Source of the DNA: Paenibacillus_V sp046244365 | GTDB taxonomy: Bacteria > Bacillota > Bacilli > Paenibacillales > NBRC-103111 | Direction of reading: 5' to 3' | Assembly: GCF_046244365.1 (NCBI RefSeq) | Contig: NZ_CP176395.1 | Span: 6,510,001 to 6,574,000, forward strand | DNA: 64,000 bases | Shown: positions 1 to 8,338 of the stretch, piece by piece | Position numbering within the stretch: the stretch's first letter is position 1 | Layout: every line of letters begins with the position of its first letter | Translations under genes and position numbers: made by a program | The notes under the pieces: model-generated | Database searches by the model: none | The model's input: the letters and a program-made list of their open reading frames with translations, nothing else | What the model was told of the DNA's origin: nothing

Positions 1-1662
1 ATTTTGGACGATACGAAGCTGATTGTCGCACGGACCAACCTGTTTCTGGATTCCTACCTCGATACGAGCCAGAATATCCTACTCCTCCTCTCCGCGCGGG
101 AAGAGCTGCTCGAGTACGGCAAGGAAAAAGAAATGGAGGACTACATGCGCTCCATCGCGCAGAACAACAGCACGATTATCAAGACGCTGTATATCGTGGC
201 GGACGACGGAAGGGTGTTCTGCAACACTCAGATTTACTATGAAATCATGGGCAATCCGATGCTGCCCAAGCTCTACGACCTCGCGCGGCAAAATTACGGC
301 GCCTCCATCATCAGCCAGCCGTACGACTCTCCCTTGTCCGGCCGAACGGTCGCTATTACACGCCCGATTTCGAACAAACAGCGCAGCGTATCCGGCATCG
401 CCGTCGTCGAGCTCGATCTCGATAAGCTCAATCAGAAGCTGTCGGAGCTTACCGCCACGAGCAACCAGTCGTTCGTCCTGCTTTCGGATAAAAATTTCGT
501 CGTCACCTTCGACAGGGAAAGCGACCTGCTGCCTCATAAGCCGCATATATACCGGGCGGAGCTGCCGGACGATTTCGTCGCCATTCTGGCGGACATGCCG
601 GCGCGGGACAACCCGCTGGACAGCCCCGGAGGACCGCTTCTTACGGTCAAATCGGGCATGAACCGGCTCGGCTGGACGATGATCGCCTTCATGCGCGAGC
701 AATACGTGTATCAGAATATTTCGATTCTGTATGACAATTACCGGAACGCGGCCATCGTCTGGATTACGATCCTGCTCTTTATCGCTTTCATGATGTCCCG
801 GCATTTGACGAGACCGATCCGAACGCTTGTCGCCAAGATGGACCGCGTGCGGGATATGGAGATGGTGTCCAGCCTGCACGTGAATCGCGACGACGAAATC
901 GGGCGGCTGGCCCGCAGTTACAACGCCATGATGGAGCGGATCCGTAACCTGCTGATGGAAACGAAGCGGATGGAGACGCGCAAAAAGGAGCTGGAGCTGA
1001 AAATGCTGCAGAGCCAAATCGCGCCTCATTTTCTGTATAATACGCTGGCTTGTATCGGAAGCCTGGCGAAGCAGCATAGGACCGAGGAGGTCAAGGAAAC
1101 GATCCGGGCGCTTGTCGGCGTCCTTTCCTTCAGCTTCGACAAGACGAGCGAATTCGTTTCCGTTGAGAAGGAGCTGGAGGGGCTGGAAATGTATTTGTAT
1201 ATTCAGAAAACCCGTTACGCGGACAAATTCGACGTGGTTTGGAAAATCGATCCGAAGGCGCTCTCCTGCTCCGTTCTCAAGCTGACGCTGCAGCCGCTCG
1301 TGGAGAACGCCATTTTTCACGGGATCGTGCCGAGCCGCCGCAAGGGCGAGCTGCGTATCGGAGCGGCTCTGCGAAACGGCTTCTTGTGCTTAACCGTCCG
1401 CGACAACGGCGTCGGGATCAAGGCCGAACGGCTCCGGTCCGTTTTGAACGAACGAAGCCCCGCGGTATCTTTTTCGGGCGACCGTTTTACCGGCATCGGC
1501 TTGAATAATGTTAACGACAGGCTGCGCCTTCATTTCGGGGAATCGTACGGCCTAAAAATTCGAAGCCCCCAATCCGGGGGAACCGTCGTGTTTATTAAAA
1601 TTCCCGCAGCGCCGATCGGGACGAACAGGTCGGACGGTACAAGTCTTTCGAATCCGGAATGA
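1..1662 (+). CDS. YesM-type sensor histidine kinase, 5' end missing
   Basis: Membrane sensor kinase that would phosphorylate an AraC-type response regulator. The frame is open to the window edge, so the true start and first membrane segment lie upstream. In order from position 4: an extracellular Cache-like sensor region (about residues 1-240), one membrane segment (about 247-268), a HAMP linker (to about 320), a His_kinase domain with APHFLYNT (phospho-acceptor His about residue 342), and a HATPase domain with LVENAIFHGI and DNGVG. The tail after the ATPase domain is short. The sugar importer operon follows 311 bp downstream on the same strand, the usual pairing for this family, so it probably senses a carbohydrate signal for that importer. 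Its partner regulator is not in the window and may lie upstream. Confidence 0.93.
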   Translation: MLDDTKLIVARTNLFLDSYLDTSQNILLLLSAREELLEYGKEKEMEDYMRSIAQNNSTIIKTLYIVADDGRVFCNTQIYYEIMGNPMLPKLYDLARQNYGASIISQPYDSPLSGRTVAITRPISNKQRSVSGIAVVELDLDKLNQKLSELTATSNQSFVLLSDKNFVVTFDRESDLLPHKPHIYRAELPDDFVAILADMPARDNPLDSPGGPLLTVKSGMNRLGWTMIAFMREQYVYQNISILYDNYRNAAIVWITILLFIAFMMSRHLTRPIRTLVAKMDRVRDMEMVSSLHVNRDDEIGRLARSYNAMMERIRNLLMETKRMETRKKELELKMLQSQIAPHFLYNTLACIGSLAKQHRTEEVKETIRALVGVLSFSFDKTSEFVSVEKELEGLEMYLYIQKTRYADKFDVVWKIDPKALSCSVLKLTLQPLVENAIFHGIVPSRRKGELRIGAALRNGFLCLTVRDNGVGIKAERLRSVLNERSPAVSFSGDRFTGIGLNNVNDRLRLHFGESYGLKIRSPQSGGTVVFIKIPAAPIGTNRSDGTSLSNPE

Positions 1663-1911
1663 TGACAAGAAAACCGAATCTGCTATTTTCAAGTTTGGGC
1701 AGAGAGGATGCAGCCGCTTTGATCCAAGAGAGACTGGACAAATAAACGTATCCTTCGGTCGCTTTGGAAGCCCCCCTTAGCCTGTTATTGTTCTCTTGTG
1801 CGAGTTAAGCTAAGCTGCTTCGCGCTTTCCATCCGTTTCTCAGCATAAAGATGACAAATTATCTTACATTATTGTCTGTTTTATGTATATTTGTTCCCAT
1901 TTCCCTCTTGT

Positions 1912-1917
1912 TATAAT
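1912..1917 (+). promoter_or_regulatory. Predicted -10 box of the sugar importer operon
   Basis: A perfect TATAAT lies about 60 bp before the first permease. A weak -35 (TTTGTT-like) lies about 16 bp upstream. The 311-bp gap from 1663 to 1973 holds no credible gene; its last 110 bp are AT-rich and carry this promoter and the cre-like site below. Confidence 0.6.
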
Positions 1918-1932
1918 GAACATGTTATCAAA

Positions 1933-1948
1933 ATGTATGCGGTTACAA
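1933..1948 (+). promoter_or_regulatory. Candidate cre (CcpA) site
   Basis: ATGTATGCGGTTACAA matches the Gram-positive catabolite-responsive element consensus (WTGNNARCGNWWWCAW) at all but one specified position. It lies just downstream of the TATAAT box, where CcpA would act as a block to transcription. This fits glucose repression of a sugar importer. The call rests on motif match and position only. Confidence 0.55.
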
Positions 1949-1973
1949 ACACACGCGGCATGCGTAATAAGAG

Positions 1974-2951
1974 GTGATCGATCTGGAACAGAAACCGGCC
2001 TTCCTTCAGTCCCGGGCCGCCGCGGTCGGCAAGTCGTCCGGCATCCTGCAGCTGCTCGTCCGCATTTGGCGGTTCAAGCCGCTGTATGTGATGCTGCTGC
2101 CCGGCGTCGCGTACTATGTCATTTTTCGTTACATTCCGATGTACGGAGCGGTTATCGCCTTCAAGGATTACAGCATCGTCGACGGCATCCTACGAAGCCC
2201 GTGGGCGGATCCTTGGAACAAACATTTCCTCACCTTTTTCAACTCGCCTTACTTCAGCCAGCTGCTGACCAATACGTTCCTCATCAGCCTGTATAAGCTG
2301 ATCTTCGGGGTCGTGCCTCCGATCATCATGGCGCTGCTCCTGAACGAATGCCGGATCCGCTGGTTCAAATCGCTCGTGCAAACGCTGACCTACATGCCCC
2401 ATTTCTTATCCTGGGTCATCATCTACGGCATTATGCTCGCGCTGCTTTCGCAAAACTCCGGCCTCGTCAATCACTGGATCAAAGATTTGGGCGGCCAAAC
2501 GATACCTTTCCTGACGTCGACAACCTACTTTCGCTCGCTGCTCGTCGGCTCGGAAATCTGGCAAAATCTCGGCTGGGGCGCGATCATTTACTTGGCCGCG
2601 ATGGCCGGCATCGATCCGACGTTGTACGAAGCGGCCCGGGTCGACGGCGCAAGCCGGCTGCGCATGATTTGGCACATCACGCTGCCCGGCATCCGAAGCG
2701 TCATCGTGCTGCTGCTTATTCTCCGGCTGGGGCACATTCTCGACGCCGGCTTCGAGCAAATCTATATTTTGTACAACATTCAGGTGTATCCCGTCGCCGA
2801 TATTATCGACACTTGGGTATTCCGGACCGGCATCCAGCAGTTGAACTTCAGCGTCGCCTCCGCCGTCGGCCTGTTCAAAGCGGTGATCGGCTTCGTACTC
2901 GTCATTGCAGCTAACCGGATCGCCAAACGTATGGGGGAGAGCATATGGTAA
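1974..2951 (+). CDS. LplB-type sugar ABC transporter permease
   Basis: Inner-membrane subunit of a carbohydrate importer. About 325 residues, the usual length, with six predicted membrane segments and the EAA loop EAARVDGASR...LPG that docks the ATPase. The frame first opens at GTG 1974, but that GTG is embedded in an excellent Shine-Dalgarno stretch (AGAGGTGATC). An in-frame TAA at 1968-1970 excludes an earlier start, so translation may really begin a few codons later, for example at CTG 1983. The stop overlaps the start of the next permease by 7 bp. No ATP-binding subunit is encoded nearby; such systems commonly use a shared MsmX-type ATPase encoded elsewhere. Confidence 0.93.
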   Translation: MIDLEQKPAFLQSRAAAVGKSSGILQLLVRIWRFKPLYVMLLPGVAYYVIFRYIPMYGAVIAFKDYSIVDGILRSPWADPWNKHFLTFFNSPYFSQLLTNTFLISLYKLIFGVVPPIIMALLLNECRIRWFKSLVQTLTYMPHFLSWVIIYGIMLALLSQNSGLVNHWIKDLGGQTIPFLTSTTYFRSLLVGSEIWQNLGWGAIIYLAAMAGIDPTLYEAARVDGASRLRMIWHITLPGIRSVIVLLLILRLGHILDAGFEQIYILYNIQVYPVADIIDTWVFRTGIQQLNFSVASAVGLFKAVIGFVLVIAANRIAKRMGESIW

Positions 2952-3805
2952 AAGGAATCGAAGACAGGCTGTTTAACGCTCTGGTAGTCGTCATTTTGCT
3001 GCTGTCCGCGGTTGCCGCTCTGTTCCCGCTTCTGTACGTCTTATCCGTTTCGCTTACGCCGTTCAGCGAGGTACTCAAAAACGGAGGCTTTCTGCTCATC
3101 CCGAAGTCGATCACCTTTGACGCCTATCACAAGCTGCTGACGGAATCGAACATTCCGGACGCCTTCTGGGTCACGATCATCATCACCGTCGGCGGCACGA
3201 TCTGCAACCTGCTCGTCACCGCTTTGATGGCTTATCCGCTGAGCCGCAAGCAGCTGCCTGGCCGGAGTCTTTTCCTCCTTATGGTCGTGTTCACGATGCT
3301 GTTCAGCGGCGGCATTATTCCGACCTACTTGACGGTCAAATCCGTAGGCTTGCTGAATTCGCTCTGGGCGATGATCATACCGAGTCTCGTATGGAGCTTT
3401 AACGTCCTGATCATGAAAAGCTTCTACGAGAATCTTCCCGAGGAGCTGTTCGAATCCGCCCGCATCGACGGGGCCAAGGAATTCCGGATTTTATGGAGTC
3501 TTGTCGTCCCGCTTTCCGTGCCGGTTACGCTCACGGTCGGACTGTTTTATGCGGTCGGTCACTGGAACGAGTTTTTTCAAGCGATACTTTATGTGACCGA
3601 CCGCACCATGTTCCCCTTGCAGGTCGTCGTCCGCGAAATCTTGATTCAGACGCAGCAGCCGCTCGAGAACGCCGAGAACATGACCCCTACCGAAACGCTC
3701 CAGATGGCTTCCGTCGTGCTCGCGAGCTTGCCGATTATCGCCGTGTATCCGTTCATCCAGAAGCATTTTACGAAAGGCATGCTGCTCGGCTCCATCAAAG
3801 GTTGA
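2945..3805 (+). CDS. YtcP/AraQ-type sugar ABC transporter permease
   Basis: Second membrane subunit of the importer, 286 residues, with about six membrane helices and an EAA-type loop (ESARIDGAKEFRI). It ends with QKHFTKGMLLGSIKG, the characteristic C-terminus of this family. The start ATG overlaps the preceding permease stop, indicating translational coupling. The lipoprotein receptor gene follows after 90 bp. Confidence 0.94.
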   Translation: MVKGIEDRLFNALVVVILLLSAVAALFPLLYVLSVSLTPFSEVLKNGGFLLIPKSITFDAYHKLLTESNIPDAFWVTIIITVGGTICNLLVTALMAYPLSRKQLPGRSLFLLMVVFTMLFSGGIIPTYLTVKSVGLLNSLWAMIIPSLVWSFNVLIMKSFYENLPEELFESARIDGAKEFRILWSLVVPLSVPVTLTVGLFYAVGHWNEFFQAILYVTDRTMFPLQVVVREILIQTQQPLENAENMTPTETLQMASVVLASLPIIAVYPFIQKHFTKGMLLGSIKG

Positions 3806-3895
3806 TTCCGGAATCCGCCTGACGTTTACCTGCAGGAGCGTCCGCGGCCGGTTCAATATAGATCAATATTCCTAAAGAATAGAGGGGTTTACGCT

Positions 3896-5446
3896 ATGAA
3901 AAAAGGGAAAGCGCTAACTTCCGCAATGATCATTCCGTTCCTGGCAACCGGGCTGCTGGCAGGCTGCTCAAGCGGCGGGGAGAAAACGACAACCGGCGGC
4001 ACGACGACCGAAACGCCCAAAAGCTCGGTGCCGGCCAAATCGAGCGAACCGGCCAAGCCGGTGAAGCTGGACATCATCGAAACCGGCAACAACCTCCCGT
4101 CGCAGGACAAAGATTTCATCAAGCAAGAGCTGGATAAAGCTCTGAATACGGATATTAACCTAACGGTATACGCATCGGGAGACGACTATAAAAACCAGCT
4201 GAACGTACGGCTCGCATCCGGCAACTTCCCCGATATGTTCCAGGTGTCCGACCGTGCGATGCTGAAGCAGTTCGCCCAGCAAGGGCTGCTGCTCGACTTG
4301 AAGCCGTACTTGGATAAGCTGAAGCCGGCTAAAGACTTTATCGGCGAGGACAGCATCAAGAAAGGAACCGTCGACGGCAAAATCGTAGCGATCTCGAAAG
4401 CCCCGAACATTCCATACAACACCTACTGGATTCGTAAGGATTGGCTGGATGCGCTGAAGCTGCAAATCCCGACGACGCCGGATGAGCTGCTGGCGGTTGC
4501 CAAAGCTTTCGCCGATCGGGATCCGGACGGCAACGGCAAGAAGGATACGCTCGGATTGACCGGCGGCAAGCTGGGAACGTTCGCACCGATTTTCGGCGCT
4601 TACGGGGTAACCGATCCCGGATCGTTCTCGGTCAAGGACGGCAAGCTGGTCAATTCGCTGTACGATCCGGCGATGAAGGATGCGTTGGCATTCATCAACA
4701 AGATGATCGCCGCAGGCGCCGTAGATCCCGAAATTATGGCCAACAGCGGCTTGCAGCATCAGGAAAAAGCGATAAAAGGACTCGCGGGCATCGTCTACAT
4801 CGACTGGCCGAATATGTCGAAGGAGCAGTTCACCGAGCAGATTAAGAAGGTCAACCCGAACGCGAACTGGGTGCAAGTAGCTGCGCTCAAGGGTCCCGGC
4901 GGACAGTTCGAGGGCAACTACGACATCGGCGGCTCGTCCGGCCTCTACGCCATTCCGAAAGCGCTCGAAAACAATAAAGAAAAGCTGCAAAAGGTTATCG
5001 ACCTGATCAACTACGTCTCGGTCAAAGACGGCTCGATGCTCGTCCAGTTCGGCGTCAAAGGGAAGCATTACAACCTGGAAGGCGACAAGGTCGTGCCGAC
5101 CGACTTGATGGGCAAGGAAGCCAGCTACACCTGGCTGTACCAATTTACGGGGCGCCCGGAAATGACTTACTTGCAAACGAAGTTCGCTCCGCAGGCAGCC
5201 TTCATCGAATTCGCCAACAAGCAGCCGCGGAAGCAGACGCTGAACGGCTTCCTGACCGTACCGGACGGCTATAATTCGGCCGATGCGAACCGGTTTCAGG
5301 AGGAGGAGCTCGTCAAGTTCATTTACAACAAACGGCCGCTCGCGGAATACGACGCCTTCCTCAAGACGATGGAAACGTCCATGAATTACAAAACGTTCCT
5401 CGACTCGGCCACCAAGCAGCTTCAAGAGCTCGGGTACGGCAAGTAA
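3896..5446 (+). CDS. Extracellular sugar-binding lipoprotein of ABC importer
   Basis: Solute receptor of the preceding permeases, 516 residues, family 1 type. The signal peptide ends in a lipobox LLAGC (Cys about residue 23), followed by a Ser/Thr/Gly/Pro-rich tether and then the two-lobed binding domain. EF-hand-like DPDGNGKKDTLG (about residues 203-214) is typical of the long LplA-like receptors that bind oligosaccharides. AGAGGGG precedes the ATG. The order of permease, permease, receptor matches the other importers here. The ligand is unknown. Confidence 0.93.
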   Translation: MKKGKALTSAMIIPFLATGLLAGCSSGGEKTTTGGTTTETPKSSVPAKSSEPAKPVKLDIIETGNNLPSQDKDFIKQELDKALNTDINLTVYASGDDYKNQLNVRLASGNFPDMFQVSDRAMLKQFAQQGLLLDLKPYLDKLKPAKDFIGEDSIKKGTVDGKIVAISKAPNIPYNTYWIRKDWLDALKLQIPTTPDELLAVAKAFADRDPDGNGKKDTLGLTGGKLGTFAPIFGAYGVTDPGSFSVKDGKLVNSLYDPAMKDALAFINKMIAAGAVDPEIMANSGLQHQEKAIKGLAGIVYIDWPNMSKEQFTEQIKKVNPNANWVQVAALKGPGGQFEGNYDIGGSSGLYAIPKALENNKEKLQKVIDLINYVSVKDGSMLVQFGVKGKHYNLEGDKVVPTDLMGKEASYTWLYQFTGRPEMTYLQTKFAPQAAFIEFANKQPRKQTLNGFLTVPDGYNSADANRFQEEELVKFIYNKRPLAEYDAFLKTMETSMNYKTFLDSATKQLQELGYGK

Positions 5447-5497
5447 AGAGCTTTTGGAATAGAAGTGAACTTCGCTGCAGCATTTGAAGCATCATGG

Positions 5498-5742
5498 CTA
5501 GGCATACGAGTTAAAGCAAGGCCAGGCATATGAACCAAGCAGGCTAGACGTCCGAACCAAGCAAAGCTAGGCATCCGAACCAAGCAAGGCTAGGCATCCG
5601 AACCAAGCAAGGCTAGGCATCCGAACCAAGCAAGGCTAGGCATCCGAACCAAGCAAGGCTAGGCATCCGAACCAAGCAAGGCTAGGCATCCGAACCAAGC
5701 AAGGCTAGGCATCCGAACCAAGCAAGGCTAGGCATCCGAACC
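5498..5742 (+). repeat. 23-bp tandem repeat feeding into a terminator
   Basis: About eleven head-to-tail copies of a 23-bp unit, core CTAGGCATCCGAAC. The eight copies starting at 5567, 5590, 5613, 5636, 5659, 5682, 5705 and 5728 are nearly perfect; about three upstream copies are decayed. The last copy forms the left arm of the terminator hairpin at 5731-5766, so every unit carries an alternative left arm. Confidence 0.9.
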
Positions 5743-5766
5743 GTTATCGGCTCGGATGCCTTTTTT
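5731..5766 (+). terminator. Intrinsic terminator of the sugar importer operon
   Basis: A 12-bp stem (GGCATCCGAACC paired with GGCTCGGATGCC, one mismatch) with a 6-nt loop is followed by TTTTTT. It lies about 285 bp after the lipoprotein stop, beyond the tandem repeat. Confidence 0.88.
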
Positions 5767-5800
5767 CGCCGAGGCTCTTTGTGGGGAGGGGCGAGACATT

Positions 5801-6313
5801 CCCACCACCGCTACTCCACTCTCCGCATTCACACTTCCCCACCATCGCTACTCCATTCTCCGCATTCACACCTCCCCACCAACACTACTCCTATCTCCGC
5901 ATTCACACTTTCCCACCACCGCTACTCCTCTCTCCGCATTCACACTTTCCCACCAACACTACTCTACTCACCGCATTCACACTTCCCTTCCATCGCTACT
6001 CCTCTCTACGCATTCACACTTTCCCACCATCATTACTCCACTCTCCGCATTCACACTTCCCCACCAACACTACTCCTCTCCCCTCATTCACACCTCCCCC
6101 CCCCCTCGCTACTCTACTCTCCGTATTCACACTTTCCCACCACCGCTACTCCGCTCTCCGCATTCACACTTCCCCACCATCGCTACTCCTCTCCCCTCAT
6201 TCACACCTCCCCCCCTCGCTACTCCTCTCACCGCTTTCACACTTCCCCACCATCATTACTCCACTCTCCGCATGAACACTTCCCCACCATTGCTACTCCA
6301 CTCACCGCATTAA
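5801..6313. repeat. 37-bp polypyrimidine minisatellite
   Basis: About fourteen tandem copies of a 37-bp unit; CTACTCC occurs at 5811, 5848 and 5885 and onward with the same period. The plus strand is almost free of G except in CG steps, so one strand is nearly all C, T and A. All three forward frames stay open for most of the array because 37 is not a multiple of 3 and the unit has no stop. These are low-complexity artefacts rather than genes. The continuous, degenerate units do not fit a repeat-spacer CRISPR pattern. Confidence 0.9.
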
Positions 6314-6348
6314 TACTCCTTCGTCGACTATCCACATTACGGCGTATA

Positions 6349-6526
6349 TTGTACTTTCTACAACAATTTGGCTTAAAAATTTGCCTTTCCCCTTCTACTG
6401 TTGTATTTTTTACAACATTTCCGGATGAAACGGTCGTTTTTAGCGAGATTTCACCTAAAATGCTGCTAATTTTACAACATAAGTAACAAAAAATGCACCA
6501 CCCGAGCTAAAGTATTGTACACAATA
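6349..6526. repeat. Cluster of TTGTA/TACAA palindromes
   Basis: Three short inverted repeats lie in an AT-rich gap: TTGTACTTTCTACAA at 6349-6363, TGTTGTATTTTTTACAACA at 6399-6417, and TATTGTACACAATA at 6513-6526. A further half site (TTTTACAACAT) lies at about 6470-6480. They resemble dispersed intergenic palindromes or operator half sites. No gene is supported between the minisatellite and the YcnI terminator. Confidence 0.6.
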
Positions 6527-6564
6527 CAACATAGCGCTGCTCCAATGGACCTTCCCCCCTCACG

Positions 6565-6618
6565 ATAAAAAACAAAAAGAACCCGCATCACCACATTTAC
6601 AGTAGTGTTGCAGGTTCT
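6565..6618 (-). terminator. Terminator of the ycnI-like gene
   Basis: On the minus strand a stem with AGAACC/GGTTCT at its base is followed by a T-rich run (TTTTTGTTTTTT). It lies about 65 bp after the stop of the YcnI-like gene. Confidence 0.7.
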
Positions 6619-6683
6619 AATTGTTCTACATCATTTATGCTCTGCTCTGACGAGCATTGGAATCCTCTTCCTCAAGCGAATGC

Positions 6684-7316
6684 TTATTTCGCTTTCTTCG
6701 TCAGCGCTACTAGCAGCGCCAAGGCGCCAAGCACTAGACCGGCAATCGACAAGTACAGCGGCAGTTGCGATTCCGCTTTTTCCTCGGCTGCGCCCGCTGC
6801 CGGTGCCGCCGTCGTGTTGCCGTGGCTGTCGGTAGCGCCGCTAGCAGGCTTCGCTTTCACGGCCGTAACCGAAGCAGGCGTCTTCGCATCCGGAGCGCCC
6901 GTCCATTCGACGACGGTGCCGTTCTTATACGTTTGGTACGCTTTCCACGTGATTTGCGAAGCGGTGTCGCCCACTTTGCCTTGTACGTTGAACTCCACGA
7001 ATTCGGTCGCCAGGATGCCGGTATCCGTCGCTGTCCAAGTGATGCCCGTTACTTTGCCTTCCCCGTCCTTGGCGATTTCGTATTTCCAGCCCGGCTTCGG
7101 TTCTACGCGGGAAACGGCTACATCGTTGGCGGCAAACTTAAGTTCCACCTTCGTCGTCGGGCTTTCTTTATCCTCGCTTGGGACGCGTACCGTGAACTTC
7201 TCGTACGCCCCTTGCGTGGCATCCTTCGGAAATACGGTGACGTGTGCGCTTACGGCGCTTGCCATCAGCATCATCGCGAGCAGGCTGGCAAACAATAAAA
7301 CAGGAAGCTTTCTCAT
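6684..7316 (-). CDS. ycnI: YcnI-like copper-binding membrane protein (DUF1775)
   Basis: Exported, C-terminally anchored protein of 210 residues. The signal peptide is cleaved after SAVSA, leaving mature HVTVFP, whose N-terminal His begins the mono-histidine Cu(II) site known in YcnI. A Trp in the ITWKAY segment is the likely second conserved contact. The DUF1775 domain spans about residues 24-150. A low-complexity Ala/Gly/Pro stretch follows, then one membrane helix and a KKAK tail. Family members act in copper handling. No CopC/CopD-like neighbour is present. A two-component system is transcribed divergently about 250 bp away. Confidence 0.88.
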   Translation of the reverse strand: MRKLPVLLFASLLAMMLMASAVSAHVTVFPKDATQGAYEKFTVRVPSEDKESPTTKVELKFAANDVAVSRVEPKPGWKYEIAKDGEGKVTGITWTATDTGILATEFVEFNVQGKVGDTASQITWKAYQTYKNGTVVEWTGAPDAKTPASVTAVKAKPASGATDSHGNTTAAPAAGAAEEKAESQLPLYLSIAGLVLGALALLVALTKKAK

Positions 7317-7642
7317 TCTACATCAGACCCTTCTTTAACTGGTGTTGGCGGACGAAGTCGTTCTTTCCATGTTCCCCGTCCTCGGCTACAATCAGCATAT
7401 CGGAAAGCGATACGTGCAGCATGACTCGAAAGGGCTATTTGTGCTACGAAATTGTGAACATTCCCATCTATTTCGCTCGGAATTTAAGTTATTCAATTAA
7501 GATAAGTTTAAGAATTCTCTCTCCCATTTGTTAAGAACTGCGCGTTATACTAAACGATATCTTCACAATGAAACGCGGTAGCTTTGCCGATTACATGCGG
7601 GGGCCTCTACCGTTTCTAAACGAAAGCGAGTGTGAGCATCCT

Positions 7643-8338
7643 TTGGCTAACGAAACGATATTGCTGGTCGACGATGAGAAGGATATCCTCGATCTGCTCG
7701 ACATTTATTTGAAGAACGACGGCTATCGCACGATTCACGCCCTCAACGGCTTGGAAGCGCTCGATATTTTGCAGAAGCAGGAAGTCGATCTGATCATTCT
7801 GGATATTATGATGCCCCGGATGGACGGTATTCAGGCGTGTCTAAAAATCCGCGAGCAAAAAAACATGCCGATCATCATGCTTTCCGCAAAGAGCGAGGAT
7901 ATGGACAAAATTTTGGGACTCAGCACCGGAGCCGACGACTACGTAACCAAGCCTTTCAACCCGCTTGAGCTGCTGGCGCGCGTCAAATCCCAGCTCAGGA
8001 GATATACGAGATTGAACGTCTCCGCTCCGCACAAGGAGCATGAGATCGAAATCGACGAGCTGACGATCAACACGGCCACTCATGAGATAAAAGTCGACGG
8101 GCGGGACGTCAAGCTAACTCCGCGGGAATTTGCCATCTTGGAGCTGCTTGCTCGCAACCGCGGCATCGTGTTCAGCATCGAGCGCATTTACGAGAACGTA
8201 TGGGGGGAATCGTTCTTCGAATCGGACAATACCGTCATGGTGCACATCCGCAAAATTCGCGAAAAGATCGAAGAAAGTCCGCGCAAACCGAAGTATATCA
8301 AAACCGTTTGGGGGGTCGGCTACAAAATTGAAACTTAA
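7643..8338 (+). CDS. OmpR-type response regulator
   Basis: DNA-binding response regulator with a receiver domain (acidic pair in VDDEKDI, phospho-Asp in ILDIMMPRMDG, Lys in YVTKPF) and a C-terminal winged helix (PREFAILELLARN). The frame opens at ATG 7568, but that ATG has no ribosome site and would add about 25 unconserved residues. TTG 7643, preceded by GTGAG, gives the N-terminus LANETILLVDDE expected for the family. The stop overlaps the kinase start, so the pair is translationally coupled. It is VanR-like in architecture; the signal is not known. Confidence 0.9.
   Translation: MANETILLVDDEKDILDLLDIYLKNDGYRTIHALNGLEALDILQKQEVDLIILDIMMPRMDGIQACLKIREQKNMPIIMLSAKSEDMDKILGLSTGADDYVTKPFNPLELLARVKSQLRRYTRLNVSAPHKEHEIEIDELTINTATHEIKVDGRDVKLTPREFAILELLARNRGIVFSIERIYENVWGESFFESDNTVMVHIRKIREKIEESPRKPKYIKTVWGVGYKIET

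Noticed and set aside
79..1320. 413-codon reverse open frame inside the sensor kinase
   Set aside because: Antisense shadow; the plus strand has complete kinase motifs.
5801..6313. CRISPR array
   Set aside because: The period is a continuous 37 bp with no repeat-spacer alternation, and no cas gene is present.
5756..6486. Three overlapping forward open frames of 164-235 codons
   Set aside because: They read the same 37-bp repeat in three frames, with low-complexity Pro/Ser/His/Thr products, no ribosome site and no homology.
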